From NCBI GenBank assembly GCA_041906305.1, contig JAYRJL010000001.1, forward strand, positions 1-64,000: a stretch of 64,000 bases of DNA, written 5' to 3'. The notes beneath the pieces are model-generated. The model was not told the DNA's origin and searched no databases. It worked only from the letters and a program-made list of their open reading frames with translations. Position numbers and translations under genes: made by a program. Source of the DNA: SHVZ01 sp041906305. GTDB lineage: Bacteria; Pseudomonadota; Alphaproteobacteria; SHVZ01. Each line of letters begins with the position of its first letter. The first letter of the stretch is position 1. Shown one piece after another: positions 31,705 through 40,717 of the stretch.

Positions 31705-31845
31705 GTCCCCTCCCTCGTGCGTAGCGCGGGGGAGGGTTAGGGTGGGGGCACGCGCGAGGTCACTGCGGCAGACATCGCAGATCGTCGCGAAGAATGAGCC
31801 AAGCCCCCACCCCGGCCCTCCCCCGACTTCGTCGAGGGAGGGAGT
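31705..31845. repeat. Family A hairpin repeat, locus A10 (forward + reverse pair)
   Basis: Forward unit 31705-31750 (tail TTAGGGTGGGGGC) and reverse unit 31803-31845 (stem with ACTTCGT loop). In the spacer between the GNAT gene and the asparagine synthase gene. Confidence 0.85.
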
Positions 31846-31906
31846 AAGAGTGCCTCGTCCTACGCGGCCTTGACCGCCTCGGCTTACGTCTCCAAGGTCC
31901 GGCCGC

Positions 31907-33799
31907 ATGTGCGGGGTGGTCGGCATTCTCGATCGGCGGGGCGCGTCGCAGGACGCGCTGGGCGGATACGTTCGCGCGATGATGGATGCGATCCGCCATC
32001 GCGGGCCCGACGACGACGGCGACTGGGTCGATGGGCCGTCCGGTGTCGCGCTCGGGTTCCGCAGGCTCGCGATCATCGACCTCTCGCCCGGCGGGCATCA
32101 GCCGATGGTCTCGGCGAATGGGCGCTTCGTCGCTTTATTCAACGGCGAGATTTATAATTACCGTGAGCTGAAGGCGGAGCTCTCGGCGCTCGGCCATCGC
32201 TTCCAGAGCCAGTCCGACACCGAGGTCATGCTCGCGGCCGTCGGGCAGTGGGGCGCGAAGGCGGCACTGCAGAAGCTCGTCGGCATGTTCGCGATCGCGC
32301 TCTGGGACCGCGAGACCAAAACGCTCATGCTCGCGCGCGATCGCATGGGCGAGAAGCCGCTCTACTACGCCTGGAACAACGGCCTGCTGCTGTTCGGCTC
32401 GGAGCTGAAGGGACTGCGCGCGCATCCTGACTGCCCGACCGCGATCGATCCGGTGGCGCTCTCGCATTTCTTCCGCCGCGCCTATGTGCCGGCGCCGCTG
32501 ACGATCCACGCCGGCGTCAGGAAGCTGCCGCCCGCGCACATGCTGACCTTTGCACAGAACGCCGAACCGGTGATCGAGCCCTACTGGAGCCTCGCCGAGA
32601 TCGCGGCGCGCCCGCGCGCCCATATCGGCGAGGACGAGGCGATCGAGCGTCTCGACGCGCTGCTGCGCGATGCGGTGAAGCGCTGCTCGATCGCCGATCG
32701 CCCGCTTGGCGTGCTGCTCTCCGGCGGCATCGACTCCTCGTCGGTCGCGGCCTTGATGCAGGCGACCTCGACCGCCAAGGCCAAGAGCTTCACCATCGGC
32801 TTCGGCGAGGCGAGCCACGACGAGTCGGCGCATGCGGAAGCCGTCGCGCGCCATCTCGGCACCGATCACGTGACCTTGACCGCGTCGTCCAAGGACGCGC
32901 TGGATCTCGTGCCGGCGATGGCGGAGATCTACGACGAGCCCTTCGCGGATTCCTCCCAGATCCCGACGCACATGGTGAGCAAACTCGCGCGCGAGCACGT
33001 CATCGTCGTGCTCTCGGGCGACGGCGGCGACGAGGTGTTCGCCGGATACAACCGCCATGTCGCGATGGCGCAGCTCGCCCCCGTGCTCGATATCCCAAAG
33101 GGGCTGCGGGGATTCGCCGCCGGACTCGCGGCCTCGGTACCCGGCCGCTTCTGGGACGAGGCCGCCTCGTTCCTGCCGGAGTCGGTGCGCCCGCGCGAGC
33201 TGAGCGACAAGGTGCAGAAGCTGACCAATGTGCTCGGTGCCGAGAGTGCCGAGCAGATGCACGAGCAGCTGCTGACCCAGTGGGATCCGCCGCCGATGGT
33301 GTCGGCCTATCCGCCGCCGCCCGCGCCCGGTGCCGCGCTCGCCGATCCGGTCGAGCGCATGCAGCTCCGCGACAGCCTCGACTATCTCCCCGACGACATC
33401 CTCGCCAAGGTCGACCGCGCCAGCATGGCGGTCGGTCTCGAAGCGCGCGCGCCACTGCTCGACCATCGCGTGATCGAGTTCGCGTGGTCGCTGCCGCGCG
33501 CGATGCGCGTGCGTGGATCGACAGGCAAGTGGGCGTTGCGTCGCGTGCTCGACCGCTACGTGCCGCGCACTTTGGTCGAACGACCGAAGACCGGATTCGC
33601 GCTGCCGCTCGCGGACTGGCTGCGCGGCCCGTTGCGGGACTGGGCGGAGTCGCTGCTGGCGCCGTCTGCTCTGCATGCGGCGCTGTCTCCCGATCCGATC
33701 CGCGCGGCGTGGGACGAGCACCTCGCGGGCACGCGCAATCATCAGCATCGGCTGTGGTGCGTTTTGATGTTCCAGGCTTGGGTGCGTCGGTGGGGATGA
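31907..33799 (+). CDS. asnB: Asparagine synthase (glutamine-hydrolysing)
   Basis: 630 aa. N-terminal glutaminase domain starts with MCGVVGIL (catalytic Cys2), including RRLAIIDLSPGGHQPM, FNGEIYNYRELK and DTEVML. The C-terminal synthetase domain carries the PP-loop SGGIDSSSVAALM (about residue 273). Length agrees with the ~630 aa subgroup found in O-antigen and capsule loci (WbpS-like), which amidates sugar carboxyl groups. Placed at the head of the glycosyltransferase region, so a role in polysaccharide modification is plausible besides asparagine synthesis. Confidence 0.93.
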   Translation: MCGVVGILDRRGASQDALGGYVRAMMDAIRHRGPDDDGDWVDGPSGVALGFRRLAIIDLSPGGHQPMVSANGRFVALFNGEIYNYRELKAELSALGHRFQSQSDTEVMLAAVGQWGAKAALQKLVGMFAIALWDRETKTLMLARDRMGEKPLYYAWNNGLLLFGSELKGLRAHPDCPTAIDPVALSHFFRRAYVPAPLTIHAGVRKLPPAHMLTFAQNAEPVIEPYWSLAEIAARPRAHIGEDEAIERLDALLRDAVKRCSIADRPLGVLLSGGIDSSSVAALMQATSTAKAKSFTIGFGEASHDESAHAEAVARHLGTDHVTLTASSKDALDLVPAMAEIYDEPFADSSQIPTHMVSKLAREHVIVVLSGDGGDEVFAGYNRHVAMAQLAPVLDIPKGLRGFAAGLAASVPGRFWDEAASFLPESVRPRELSDKVQKLTNVLGAESAEQMHEQLLTQWDPPPMVSAYPPPPAPGAALADPVERMQLRDSLDYLPDDILAKVDRASMAVGLEARAPLLDHRVIEFAWSLPRAMRVRGSTGKWALRRVLDRYVPRTLVERPKTGFALPLADWLRGPLRDWAESLLAPSALHAALSPDPIRAAWDEHLAGTRNHQHRLWCVLMFQAWVRRWG

Positions 33800-33807
33800 G
33801 CCGAGAC

Positions 33808-33893
33808 CGCGGACCCCGCGCTTGGGGGCGAAAGGCTCCCGTTGGATCGCTGCGCGATCAAACTGCCGCCTTTCGCCGCGCGGGGAGCTGGAA
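33808..33893. repeat. Family B palindromic repeat, copy B2 (diverged)
   Basis: CGCTTGGGGGCGAAAGGCTC on one side and CTGCCGCCTTTCGCC on the other form an imperfect hairpin around ATCGCTGCGCGAT. It follows the asnB stop. Confidence 0.55.
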
Positions 33894-33902
33894 CGAATTT
33901 TT

Positions 33903-34052
33903 AGAACCCTCCCTCGCGTCTTACGCGGGGGAGGGCAGGGTGGGGGCGCTACTCCGCTGTTCGAGGCACGCGAGCTCTATCGAGTACATTGTGCCATCAC
34001 GGCCGTGCCCCCACCCCGTCCCTCCCCCGGCTTCGCCGAGGGAGGGGGTACG
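33903..34052. repeat. Family A hairpin repeat, locus A11 (forward + reverse pair)
   Basis: Forward unit 33903-33948 and reverse unit 34006-34052 (stem with CTTC loop). The pair ends 13 bp before the start of the next gene, so the repeat tail GGGGGTACGAAG contributes its ribosome-site region. Confidence 0.85.
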
Positions 34053-34064
34053 AAGCGGCGTCGC

Positions 34065-35201
34065 ATGACTGGTAAGACCCTCCTCTTCACGGTCGCCGAA
34101 GACTATTTCTTCGTTTCCCACCGCATGACCCTGGCGCGGATGGCGCGCGAGGCCGGGTATCGCGTCGTCGTCGCGACGCCGGTCTCGACGCATCGCGAGA
34201 CGATCGAGAAGGAAGGCTTCCGCGTCGTGCCGATCGCGCTCAAGCGCGGGCTTCGCAATCCGCTCGCGGACCTGCGCACTGTCGTCGAGCTCGTGCGGAT
34301 CTATCGCGACGAGGCGCCGGACATCGTCCATCACCTGTCGCTGAAGGCGGTGCTGCTGGGATCGCTCGCGGCGCGCATCGTTCGCCTGCCTCTGGTCGTC
34401 AACGCGCTGACCGGGCTCGGCATCCTCTATACCGGCGAGGGCGGCGGGATCGCGCGATTGGTGCGGGGGCCGGTCACGGCGATGCTGCGTCGCCTGCTGA
34501 AGGCCCCCGGCCGCTGGACGCTGGTCCAGAATTCGGACGACCTGAACACGATCCGGGATGCCGGCATCGGCGTGCCCGAGCGCACGGTGCTGATCCGCGG
34601 ATCGGGCGTCGACATCTCCAAATTCTCGCCGCGGCCGGAAGCGGACGGCGTGCCGGTGGCGGCGATGGTCTCGCGCCTGGTCGGCCTCAAGGGCGTGCCC
34701 GACCTCGTCGAGGCCGCGCGCACTCTCAAGCGCGAGGGCACGCCGATCCGCGTGGCGCTGGTGGGTTCGCTCGATCCCTACAATCCGACCGCGATCGGCC
34801 AGGCGCAGATCGAGTCCTGGGTCGCCGAAGGCGCCGTCGAGTGGTGGGGGCAGCGCAACGACATCCCGAAGGTCTGGACGGAAGCGCATATCGCGGTGCA
34901 GCCTTCGCGCGGCGGCGAAGGCATCCCGAAGACCCTGCTCGAGGCCGGCGCCTGCGGCCGTCCGCTGGTGACCACCGACGTGCCGGGCTGCCGCGAGCTG
35001 GTGTCCGACGGCGTCGACGGATTCGTGGTGCCGCCGAAGTCGCCGGCGGCGCTGGCGGAGGCGCTGCGCAAGCTCGCCGAGGATCCGGCGCTTCGCGCGC
35101 GGCTCGGGCGCGCGGCACGCGCCAATGTCGAGACGCATCACACCGACATCGCGGTCGCGACCGCGACGCTCGATGTCTATCGGCGCGCCTTCTCGGCCTG
35201 A
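34065..35201 (+). CDS. Glycosyltransferase family 4
   Basis: 378 aa GT-B enzyme. N-terminal domain TLLFTVAEDYFFVSHRMTLA (WbaZ/PglA-like), and the C-terminal GT4 domain with VSRLVGLKGVPDLVEAAR then EGIPKTLLEAGACGRPLVTT (E-x7-E nucleotide-sugar motif). Adds a sugar to a lipid-linked oligosaccharide or exopolysaccharide chain on the cytoplasmic side; donor unknown. Its last 25 bases overlap the 3' end of the convergent glycosyltransferase gene. Upstream family A repeat may limit readthrough from asnB. Confidence 0.9.
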   Translation: MTGKTLLFTVAEDYFFVSHRMTLARMAREAGYRVVVATPVSTHRETIEKEGFRVVPIALKRGLRNPLADLRTVVELVRIYRDEAPDIVHHLSLKAVLLGSLAARIVRLPLVVNALTGLGILYTGEGGGIARLVRGPVTAMLRRLLKAPGRWTLVQNSDDLNTIRDAGIGVPERTVLIRGSGVDISKFSPRPEADGVPVAAMVSRLVGLKGVPDLVEAARTLKREGTPIRVALVGSLDPYNPTAIGQAQIESWVAEGAVEWWGQRNDIPKVWTEAHIAVQPSRGGEGIPKTLLEAGACGRPLVTTDVPGCRELVSDGVDGFVVPPKSPAALAEALRKLAEDPALRARLGRAARANVETHHTDIAVATATLDVYRRAFSA

Positions 35202-36259
35202 CCGACGACCTCGCGGAACAGCGTGATCAGCTGCGGGGCGATCACCTCGACGCAGTACTTGCGTTCGACCTCGCGCCGCCCGTCCATGCCCATCTTGCGC
35301 CGAAGCAGGCCGTCGGAGACGAGCTTGAGCAGCGCGTCCCACCACTCCTGCGGGCTCGTCGCGAGGAAGCCGGCATGGGTCTCCTTGACCAGCTTCACGT
35401 TGACGCCGACCGGGGATGCCACGAACGGGCGCGCCTGCGCCATGTACTGGATCAGCTTGTAGCCGCACTTGCCGCGCTCGAACGGCTCGTCGGGGATCGG
35501 CATGATGCCGATGTCGAGCTTGGCGATGTCGGTCGCTTCCGAGGCCTCGCGCCATTCGACGCGCTCGACCGGAACGCCCGGCAGCACGTCGTTGCCGGCG
35601 CCGATCAGCGTCACCTTCGCCGCACCCGTCTCGGCGAAGCGCGCGAGGGAATCGCGCACGTTCTCGAGATAGGCGCCGGTCAGCGGCGTCCCGATCCAGC
35701 CGATCACCGGCGGTCCCTCGTTCGCCGGCGGCGGCGCACGGTAGCGGTCGAGATCGACCACGGTCGGCAGCACCATCACGCGCCGGGCGCCGGCCTCGCG
35801 CGCGCGGTCGGCGAGATAGTCGTTGCCGGCGACCACGACGGCGGCCGCCTCCATCACGCGGTCGATCTTGTTGTGCAGCAATCCGCGCACCAGCGGGCTC
35901 GGATGCTGGTCGTAGCGGTGGAACACCGCGTCGTCGTAGTCGACGATCATCGGCGGGCCGCCGCGGAGCAGCCACGCCTCGAACGAGGCCGGCATCCAGG
36001 GCAGCGCCTCCTTCTCCATCCAAACGAGATCGTAGTGGCCGCGCGTGCGGATCACGCCGAGGCGGTTGGCATAGGCCGCCAGCACCGCCGTGGTCTTGCG
36101 CTTGCCCTCGTCGTAGAGCGAGGTCAGGTAGTCGTCGTCGAACAGCGGCGCCGACACGACCTCGTGCCCCGCCGCCTGCAGATGCGGCAGGAACTGCTCG
36201 AACCGGACGCGGCTGCTAGCGCCCAGCCGGCCGTAGCGCGCGAGCAGAAGTATCCGCAT
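35177..36259 (-). CDS. Glycosyltransferase, GT4-like
   Basis: 360 aa. GT-B fold: N-terminal MRILLLARYGRLGASSRVRF, central IGWIGTPLTGAYLENVRDSL and C-terminal FERGKCGYKLIQYMAQARPF then VASPVGVN, the usual E/K-KL-Y-A-G-P motif of GT4 donors. Donor sugar unknown. It overlaps the preceding GT2 gene on the same strand by 44 bp, so they form one operon, and overlaps the convergent GT4 gene by 25 bp at the 3' end. Confidence 0.9.
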   Translation of the reverse strand: MRILLLARYGRLGASSRVRFEQFLPHLQAAGHEVVSAPLFDDDYLTSLYDEGKRKTTAVLAAYANRLGVIRTRGHYDLVWMEKEALPWMPASFEAWLLRGGPPMIVDYDDAVFHRYDQHPSPLVRGLLHNKIDRVMEAAAVVVAGNDYLADRAREAGARRVMVLPTVVDLDRYRAPPPANEGPPVIGWIGTPLTGAYLENVRDSLARFAETGAAKVTLIGAGNDVLPGVPVERVEWREASEATDIAKLDIGIMPIPDEPFERGKCGYKLIQYMAQARPFVASPVGVNVKLVKETHAGFLATSPQEWWDALLKLVSDGLLRRKMGMDGRREVERKYCVEVIAPQLITLFREVVGQAEKARR

Positions 36260-37217
36260 GGTGTCTCAAGGTCCAGGCAAGCGAGAGGACGTAGGGAAGG
36301 TCGCGCAGCAGAAGCCAATAGGCCTTCAGCGTCTCGCTGCCGGTGGTCGGCGAGTTGCCGAGCATGGCATAGACGATGCGCGTCAGCGGCTCGAGGAGCA
36401 GCGTGCCGCCGAGCACCATCATCGCGACCGCCGGATGGAAATGCTTGAAGGCGTAGAGGATGCGGCTGCGAAGCGAATAGAAGAGTCGCGCCGCCTTCAC
36501 CTGGCGCGAGACGCCGCCGCCGCGATGGAAGGCGCGGACCTCGGCGAAGTAGTACGAGAGCCAGCCGTGCAGCCGCGCGCGATAGGCGAGGTCGACGTCC
36601 TCCAGGTAGACGAAGAAGCGTTCGTCCCACCCGCCGAGCTCGTCGAGGACGCGACGGCGCATCAGGAAGAACGCGCCCATGACCTGGTCGACGACCCGGC
36701 TGGTTCGGTGATCGAAGTCCACCATGAAGTGGTGCGGAAAGATCTTCGGCGCCAGGTGGTTGAGGCCGGTCGTGTGCGCGATGATGTGGCGGGGCCTGAG
36801 GAAGTTGGCGCAGCTCCGGCTGATCTCGCCGTCGTCGTCGACGAGCTGGACGCCGAGAATGCCGATCTCGGCGTTCGCCGGCGCCTCCAGGAACTCGAGC
36901 GGCCGCGCCAGCGAATCCGGGTAGAGCGCGGCGTCCGGATTGAGGAACAGGACATAGTCGGCGGTGGAGCCGGCGGCCCCTGCGTTGCAGGCGGCGGCGA
37001 AGCCGGCGTTGAGGCCGAGCTCGATCACGGTCATCGGCAGGTCGAGGTCGCGGATGCCGTGGAGCGAGGCGTCGACCGAGCCGTTGTCGACCACGACGAC
37101 CCGCAGCAGCTCGTACCCGGTGCGGTCCACCGGGATGATCGATTCCAGGCAGCGGCGGAGCTGGGGACCGGAGTTCCAGTTGACGATGACGATGTCGAGG
37201 CGGGGCAGGGGGGCCAT
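36216..37217 (-). CDS. Glycosyltransferase family 2 (rhamnosyltransferase-like)
   Basis: 333 aa. GT-A domain at residues ~8-230: DIVIVNWNSGPQLRRCLESI, VVVDNGSVDASLHG, a DxD-like FLNPDAALYPDSL and the GAFFLMRRRVLDELGGWDER acceptor block with a following FFVYLEDVDLAYR (ED catalytic base). The C-terminus has two hydrophobic segments (AVAMMVLGGTLLLEPLTRIV) that anchor it to the membrane. Closest in layout to WbbL-type rhamnosyltransferases, consistent with the rhamnose operon, but the donor is not proven. Confidence 0.9.
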   Translation of the reverse strand: MAPLPRLDIVIVNWNSGPQLRRCLESIIPVDRTGYELLRVVVVDNGSVDASLHGIRDLDLPMTVIELGLNAGFAAACNAGAAGSTADYVLFLNPDAALYPDSLARPLEFLEAPANAEIGILGVQLVDDDGEISRSCANFLRPRHIIAHTTGLNHLAPKIFPHHFMVDFDHRTSRVVDQVMGAFFLMRRRVLDELGGWDERFFVYLEDVDLAYRARLHGWLSYYFAEVRAFHRGGGVSRQVKAARLFYSLRSRILYAFKHFHPAVAMMVLGGTLLLEPLTRIVYAMLGNSPTTGSETLKAYWLLLRDLPYVLSLAWTLRHHADTSARALRPAGR

Positions 37218-37414
37218 CTGCGCCGGAGGATAGGGACCGGGCGGGGGGCCGTCGAGGCGCTCGTCCGGGGAGAGGTTCGTTTAACTTATGCGGAAAATGT
37301 CAAGATTATCGGGGATTTCATCCCATATATTTCCAGGGACGACCTCCGCTGGCTGCGCGGTCCTGTTAATCTTGCCGGTCCCAGGCCGCACGGTCGGCCG
37401 GCACGCAAGGACCC

Positions 37415-38713
37415 ATGATCGGATTCGAGCTCGCGGTCGTCTTCTTTCTGATCGTTCTCAACGGCGTATTCGCGATGTCGGAGCTGGCGATCGTCTCCTC
37501 CCGCCGCCCGCGCCTGTCGGCGATGGCCCAGGCCGGCGACAAGGGGGCCGAGGCGGCCATCCTCCTCAAGGACGATCCCAGCCGCTTCCTCTCGGCGGTC
37601 CAGATCGGCATCACCCTGATCGGGATCCTCGCCGGTGCGTTCTCGGGCGCCACGCTGGCGACCAAGCTCGGCGCCTGGCTCGACACCTTTCCCGTGATCG
37701 CGCCCTACGGGGACAAGGTCGCCTTCGGCCTCACCGTCGTCGCCATCACCTATGCCTCGCTGGTGATCGGCGAGCTGGCGCCGAAGCGGATCGCGCTCGT
37801 CCATGCCGACACGGTCGCCGCCCGCATCGCGCGCCCGCTCTCGACGATGGCGGCGTTCGGCCGGCCCTTCGTCGTGGTCCTGAGCGCGTCGACCTCGCTC
37901 ATCCTGAAGCTGCTGCGCGTCCGCGAGGCGGACACGGCGACGGTGACCGCCGAGGAAGTCTCGACCGTGATCGCCGAGGGCGCCGAGGCCGGCGTCATCG
38001 ATCAGGCCGGCAAGGACATGATGACGCGCCTGCTGCGTCTCGACGACCGGCCGGTCGCCGGCATCATGACGCCCCGGCGCGCGGTCGCCTGGATCGACGT
38101 CGCCGACGATCCGAAATCGGTGACCGAGGAGCTCCGACAGATCCCCTACTCGCGCGTCGTGGTCGCGCGGGCGGGCAACCTCGACGAGCCGCTCGGCATC
38201 GTCCAGAAGAAGGACCTGCTCGACCGCATGATCGCCGGCGAGGCGATCGACATCACCCGCGACATGCGCCAGCCCCTGTTCCTGCCCGAGGGCAGCTCGA
38301 TCCTCGACGCGCTGAAGGCTATGAAGAAGAGCCCGGTGCACATCGCCTTCGTCGTCGACGAGTTCGGCGGCTTCGAAGGGCTGCTGACGCTGACGGACAT
38401 CGTCGAGTCGATCGCCGGCGACCTCGCCGAGGAAGGCGGGCAGCTCGCGCCCAGCATCACGCCCAGGGCCGACGGCTCCTATCTCGTCGACGGCACCACG
38501 ACGGTCGACGAGATCGAGGCCGCGCTCGGGCTCAAGCTCGAGAGCGGCGGTCGCTTCCATACCGTCGCCGGGCTCGTGCTCGACCGGCTGCAGCGCATGC
38601 CGAAGGAAGGCGACTCCGCCGACGTCAGCGATCACTGGAAGGTCGAGGTGCTGGACACCGACCTCGGCGGCCGGCGTGTCGACAAGGTGCTGTTCAGCCG
38701 CCGCGAAGAGTGA
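37415..38713 (+). CDS. Hemolysin/CNNM family protein (TlyC/CorC type, DUF21-CBS)
   Basis: 432 aa inner-membrane protein. DUF21 domain with four hydrophobic stretches (residues ~1-200), then two CBS motifs (about 215-335; GIMTPRRAVAWID, DALKAMKKSPVHIAFV) and a C-terminal CorC_HlyC domain (DGTTTVDEIEAALG). The family is linked to Mg2+/Co2+ transport or its control; a true haemolysin role is unlikely. Single gene, overlapping the convergent flippase gene by 20 bp at the 3' end. Confidence 0.92.
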   Translation: MIGFELAVVFFLIVLNGVFAMSELAIVSSRRPRLSAMAQAGDKGAEAAILLKDDPSRFLSAVQIGITLIGILAGAFSGATLATKLGAWLDTFPVIAPYGDKVAFGLTVVAITYASLVIGELAPKRIALVHADTVAARIARPLSTMAAFGRPFVVVLSASTSLILKLLRVREADTATVTAEEVSTVIAEGAEAGVIDQAGKDMMTRLLRLDDRPVAGIMTPRRAVAWIDVADDPKSVTEELRQIPYSRVVVARAGNLDEPLGIVQKKDLLDRMIAGEAIDITRDMRQPLFLPEGSSILDALKAMKKSPVHIAFVVDEFGGFEGLLTLTDIVESIAGDLAEEGGQLAPSITPRADGSYLVDGTTTVDEIEAALGLKLESGGRFHTVAGLVLDRLQRMPKEGDSADVSDHWKVEVLDTDLGGRRVDKVLFSRREE

Positions 38714-39911
38714 GCAGGCCGCGGCACTGCCAGGCCATGACGCCGGCGACCAGCCACTGGGTCGCGGCATAGGCGGCGGCGGTGCCGACGGCGCCATAGC
38801 GCGGCACCAGCAGGAACAGAAGGGCTGCGAAGAGGCCGAGGCTCATCGCCTCGGCGCGGCCGATCGCGAGCGGACGTCCCTCGACCTTGAGCGCCAGCAT
38901 GAACACCTCGCGGCTCGCATGCGGCACGATGCCGATCAGCAGCACGCGCACGAGATCGGCGGCGGGCGCGAAGGCCGCGCCGAACAGGAGCCGGATCACG
39001 ATGTCGGCGACCGCGAACAGAAGGATCGCGGCGATCGCGACGCCGCCGAGCACGAGCGCCAGCGTGTGCCGCACCTGGCGCGCCTTCGCCGGACGCTCGG
39101 GCAGCGCCAACACGCGCGGGAACATCGCCTGCGAGACCGACTGCGCGAGCTGCAGCAATCCGAGGACCAGCGTCATCGCCGCGGCGTAGAGGCCGAGCGC
39201 GGCGGGATCGAGCAGGATCGCGATCGCGATCTGGTCGACGCGTCCGCCGAGCACCTGGATCACGAAGCCAGTGTGAAGGCGTAGGCCGAGCGACACCAGC
39301 GGCTGAACCGTCTCCTTGTCGGGCGCCTGCGCCGAGAGTCCGCCGAGCTGGGCGAGGCGAAGTCCCGATGCCGCCATCGCGAGCCCGTGCGAGACGACGA
39401 AGGCGAGCGCGAATCCGACGAGCCCGCTGCCGAGATGCCAGGCGATCACCGTTCCCGCGAGATAGGCGAGGGCCTGCACGGTGCGCAGCACGACCCAGCC
39501 GCGATGATCGAGGCGGCCTCGCATCGCATCGAGGAAGAAGGTCGAGAGCATCGTCGCCGGCACCAGCCACAGGCAAACGCGTCCCGCCTCCTTCACCTCG
39601 TCGGGCCGGAGCGCGAGCGCATGCGGCGCCAGCCAGACTCCTGCGACCGCCGCTGCGATCGCGGCGAGCGCGATCGTGAGCCAGAGCCCGGCCGCCGTCA
39701 GGCGCCGCTTGTCGCCGGTGCCGGACGCGGACATCACCAGCAACGCCTCGTTGAGAGACAGCGAGGCGACCTGTGCCGCCAGCATCGGCCACAGCACGAC
39801 GAGCTGAAGGTCGCCACGTCCTTCAGGCAGCAGCGCACGCGCGACGATCATCGCGGTCGCCAGGTTGGCGGCCTGCGTCGCCGCGGTGCCGAGAAGCGCG
39901 CCGAAGATCAT
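38694..39911 (-). CDS. Polysaccharide flippase-like membrane protein (Wzx/MOP)
   Basis: 405 aa with about 12 hydrophobic helices in two six-helix halves, as in MOP-type lipid-linked oligosaccharide flippases (IFGALLGTAATQAANLATAM at the start, conserved basic and Asp residues between helices 6 and 7, GGRVDQIAIAILLDPAALGL). Presumed to flip the undecaprenyl-linked repeat unit made by the nearby glycosyltransferases to the periplasm. Its start is 14 bp after the methyltransferase stop, suggesting one transcript. Confidence 0.85.
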   Translation of the reverse strand: MIFGALLGTAATQAANLATAMIVARALLPEGRGDLQLVVLWPMLAAQVASLSLNEALLVMSASGTGDKRRLTAAGLWLTIALAAIAAAVAGVWLAPHALALRPDEVKEAGRVCLWLVPATMLSTFFLDAMRGRLDHRGWVVLRTVQALAYLAGTVIAWHLGSGLVGFALAFVVSHGLAMAASGLRLAQLGGLSAQAPDKETVQPLVSLGLRLHTGFVIQVLGGRVDQIAIAILLDPAALGLYAAAMTLVLGLLQLAQSVSQAMFPRVLALPERPAKARQVRHTLALVLGGVAIAAILLFAVADIVIRLLFGAAFAPAADLVRVLLIGIVPHASREVFMLALKVEGRPLAIGRAEAMSLGLFAALLFLLVPRYGAVGTAAAYAATQWLVAGVMAWQCRGLLTLRGG

Positions 39912-39924
39912 GTCGCCGGAAGGC

Positions 39925-40584
39925 TCATCGCGCTTCCGCCCTCACGAGATAGCGATAGGCGCAGAGGTCGCGGGCGAAACCGAGGGTCAGTGTGTTCAGC
40001 AGGGCGGACTTGCCCATCACCGGTGCGTCGATGCGAGCGACGCGCAGCCCCGCCTGCTCGAACAATGCGCGGATCGTCGATCGCGTGAAGAAGCGGAGAT
40101 GCCCACGGTCGAGCGTGCCGGCGTCGGCGTAATCGAAACGTCCCTTCAGCAGAAGCGGCATCAGCGTGCCGACATGCCGGATATTCGGGATGCAGGCGAT
40201 CACGACGCCGCCGGGCCTGAGGCACGTCGCGAGCCGACGCACGACGGACCACGGATCGACCAGGTGCTCGAGCACGTCGAGGCAGAGGATCAGGTCGAGA
40301 TCGACCGGCAGCGCATCGTCCGCGATCGCCTCGACGTTGCCGACCAGGACCTGGTCGAGGCGCGACCGTGCGCGGCCGGCGGCTTCGGCGTCGATCTCGA
40401 TGCCCGCGGCCCAGCGCACGAGGCCGCGCTCCTGAAGGCGCCCGAGCGTCGCACCGTCGCCGCATCCGAGCTCCAGCGCGCGGTCCGCCGGACGGTTCAG
40501 CAACGGAACCACCTCGGCGTCACGGGCATTGGCAAAGTACCCGGCCGGCTTGGCCGCGTAGAGGTCACGGAGGGGATCCATCAA
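39925..40584 (-). CDS. SAM-dependent methyltransferase
   Basis: 219 aa class I methyltransferase: SAM motif I is ALELGCGDGATLGRL (residues ~37-51), then GIEIDAEAAGRARSR, ILCLDVLEHLVDPWSVVRRL and a post-motif strand GVVIACIPNIRHVGTL. Its C-terminal RGHLRFFTRSTIRALFEQAG motif is typical of methyltransferases in LPS and polysaccharide clusters. Substrate unknown, probably a sugar or lipid-linked glycan. Operon with the flippase. Confidence 0.88.
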   Translation of the reverse strand: MMDPLRDLYAAKPAGYFANARDAEVVPLLNRPADRALELGCGDGATLGRLQERGLVRWAAGIEIDAEAAGRARSRLDQVLVGNVEAIADDALPVDLDLILCLDVLEHLVDPWSVVRRLATCLRPGGVVIACIPNIRHVGTLMPLLLKGRFDYADAGTLDRGHLRFFTRSTIRALFEQAGLRVARIDAPVMGKSALLNTLTLGFARDLCAYRYLVRAEAR

Positions 40585-40717
40585 TGCCGACTATATCCCG
40601 TGAAAACCCGTTTCGCGCTTCCTAAGCCCTCGAATCTGTGATGCACTTATTTCCGGCTCGCTGAGCCGCGCCGTCCGTCCGGACCTCCCCATCGCCGACT
40701 GACCGCACCCCGAGAAA

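Noticed and set aside
32135..33748. 537-codon minus-strand frame opposite asnB
   Set aside because: Antisense shadow of a GC-rich gene.
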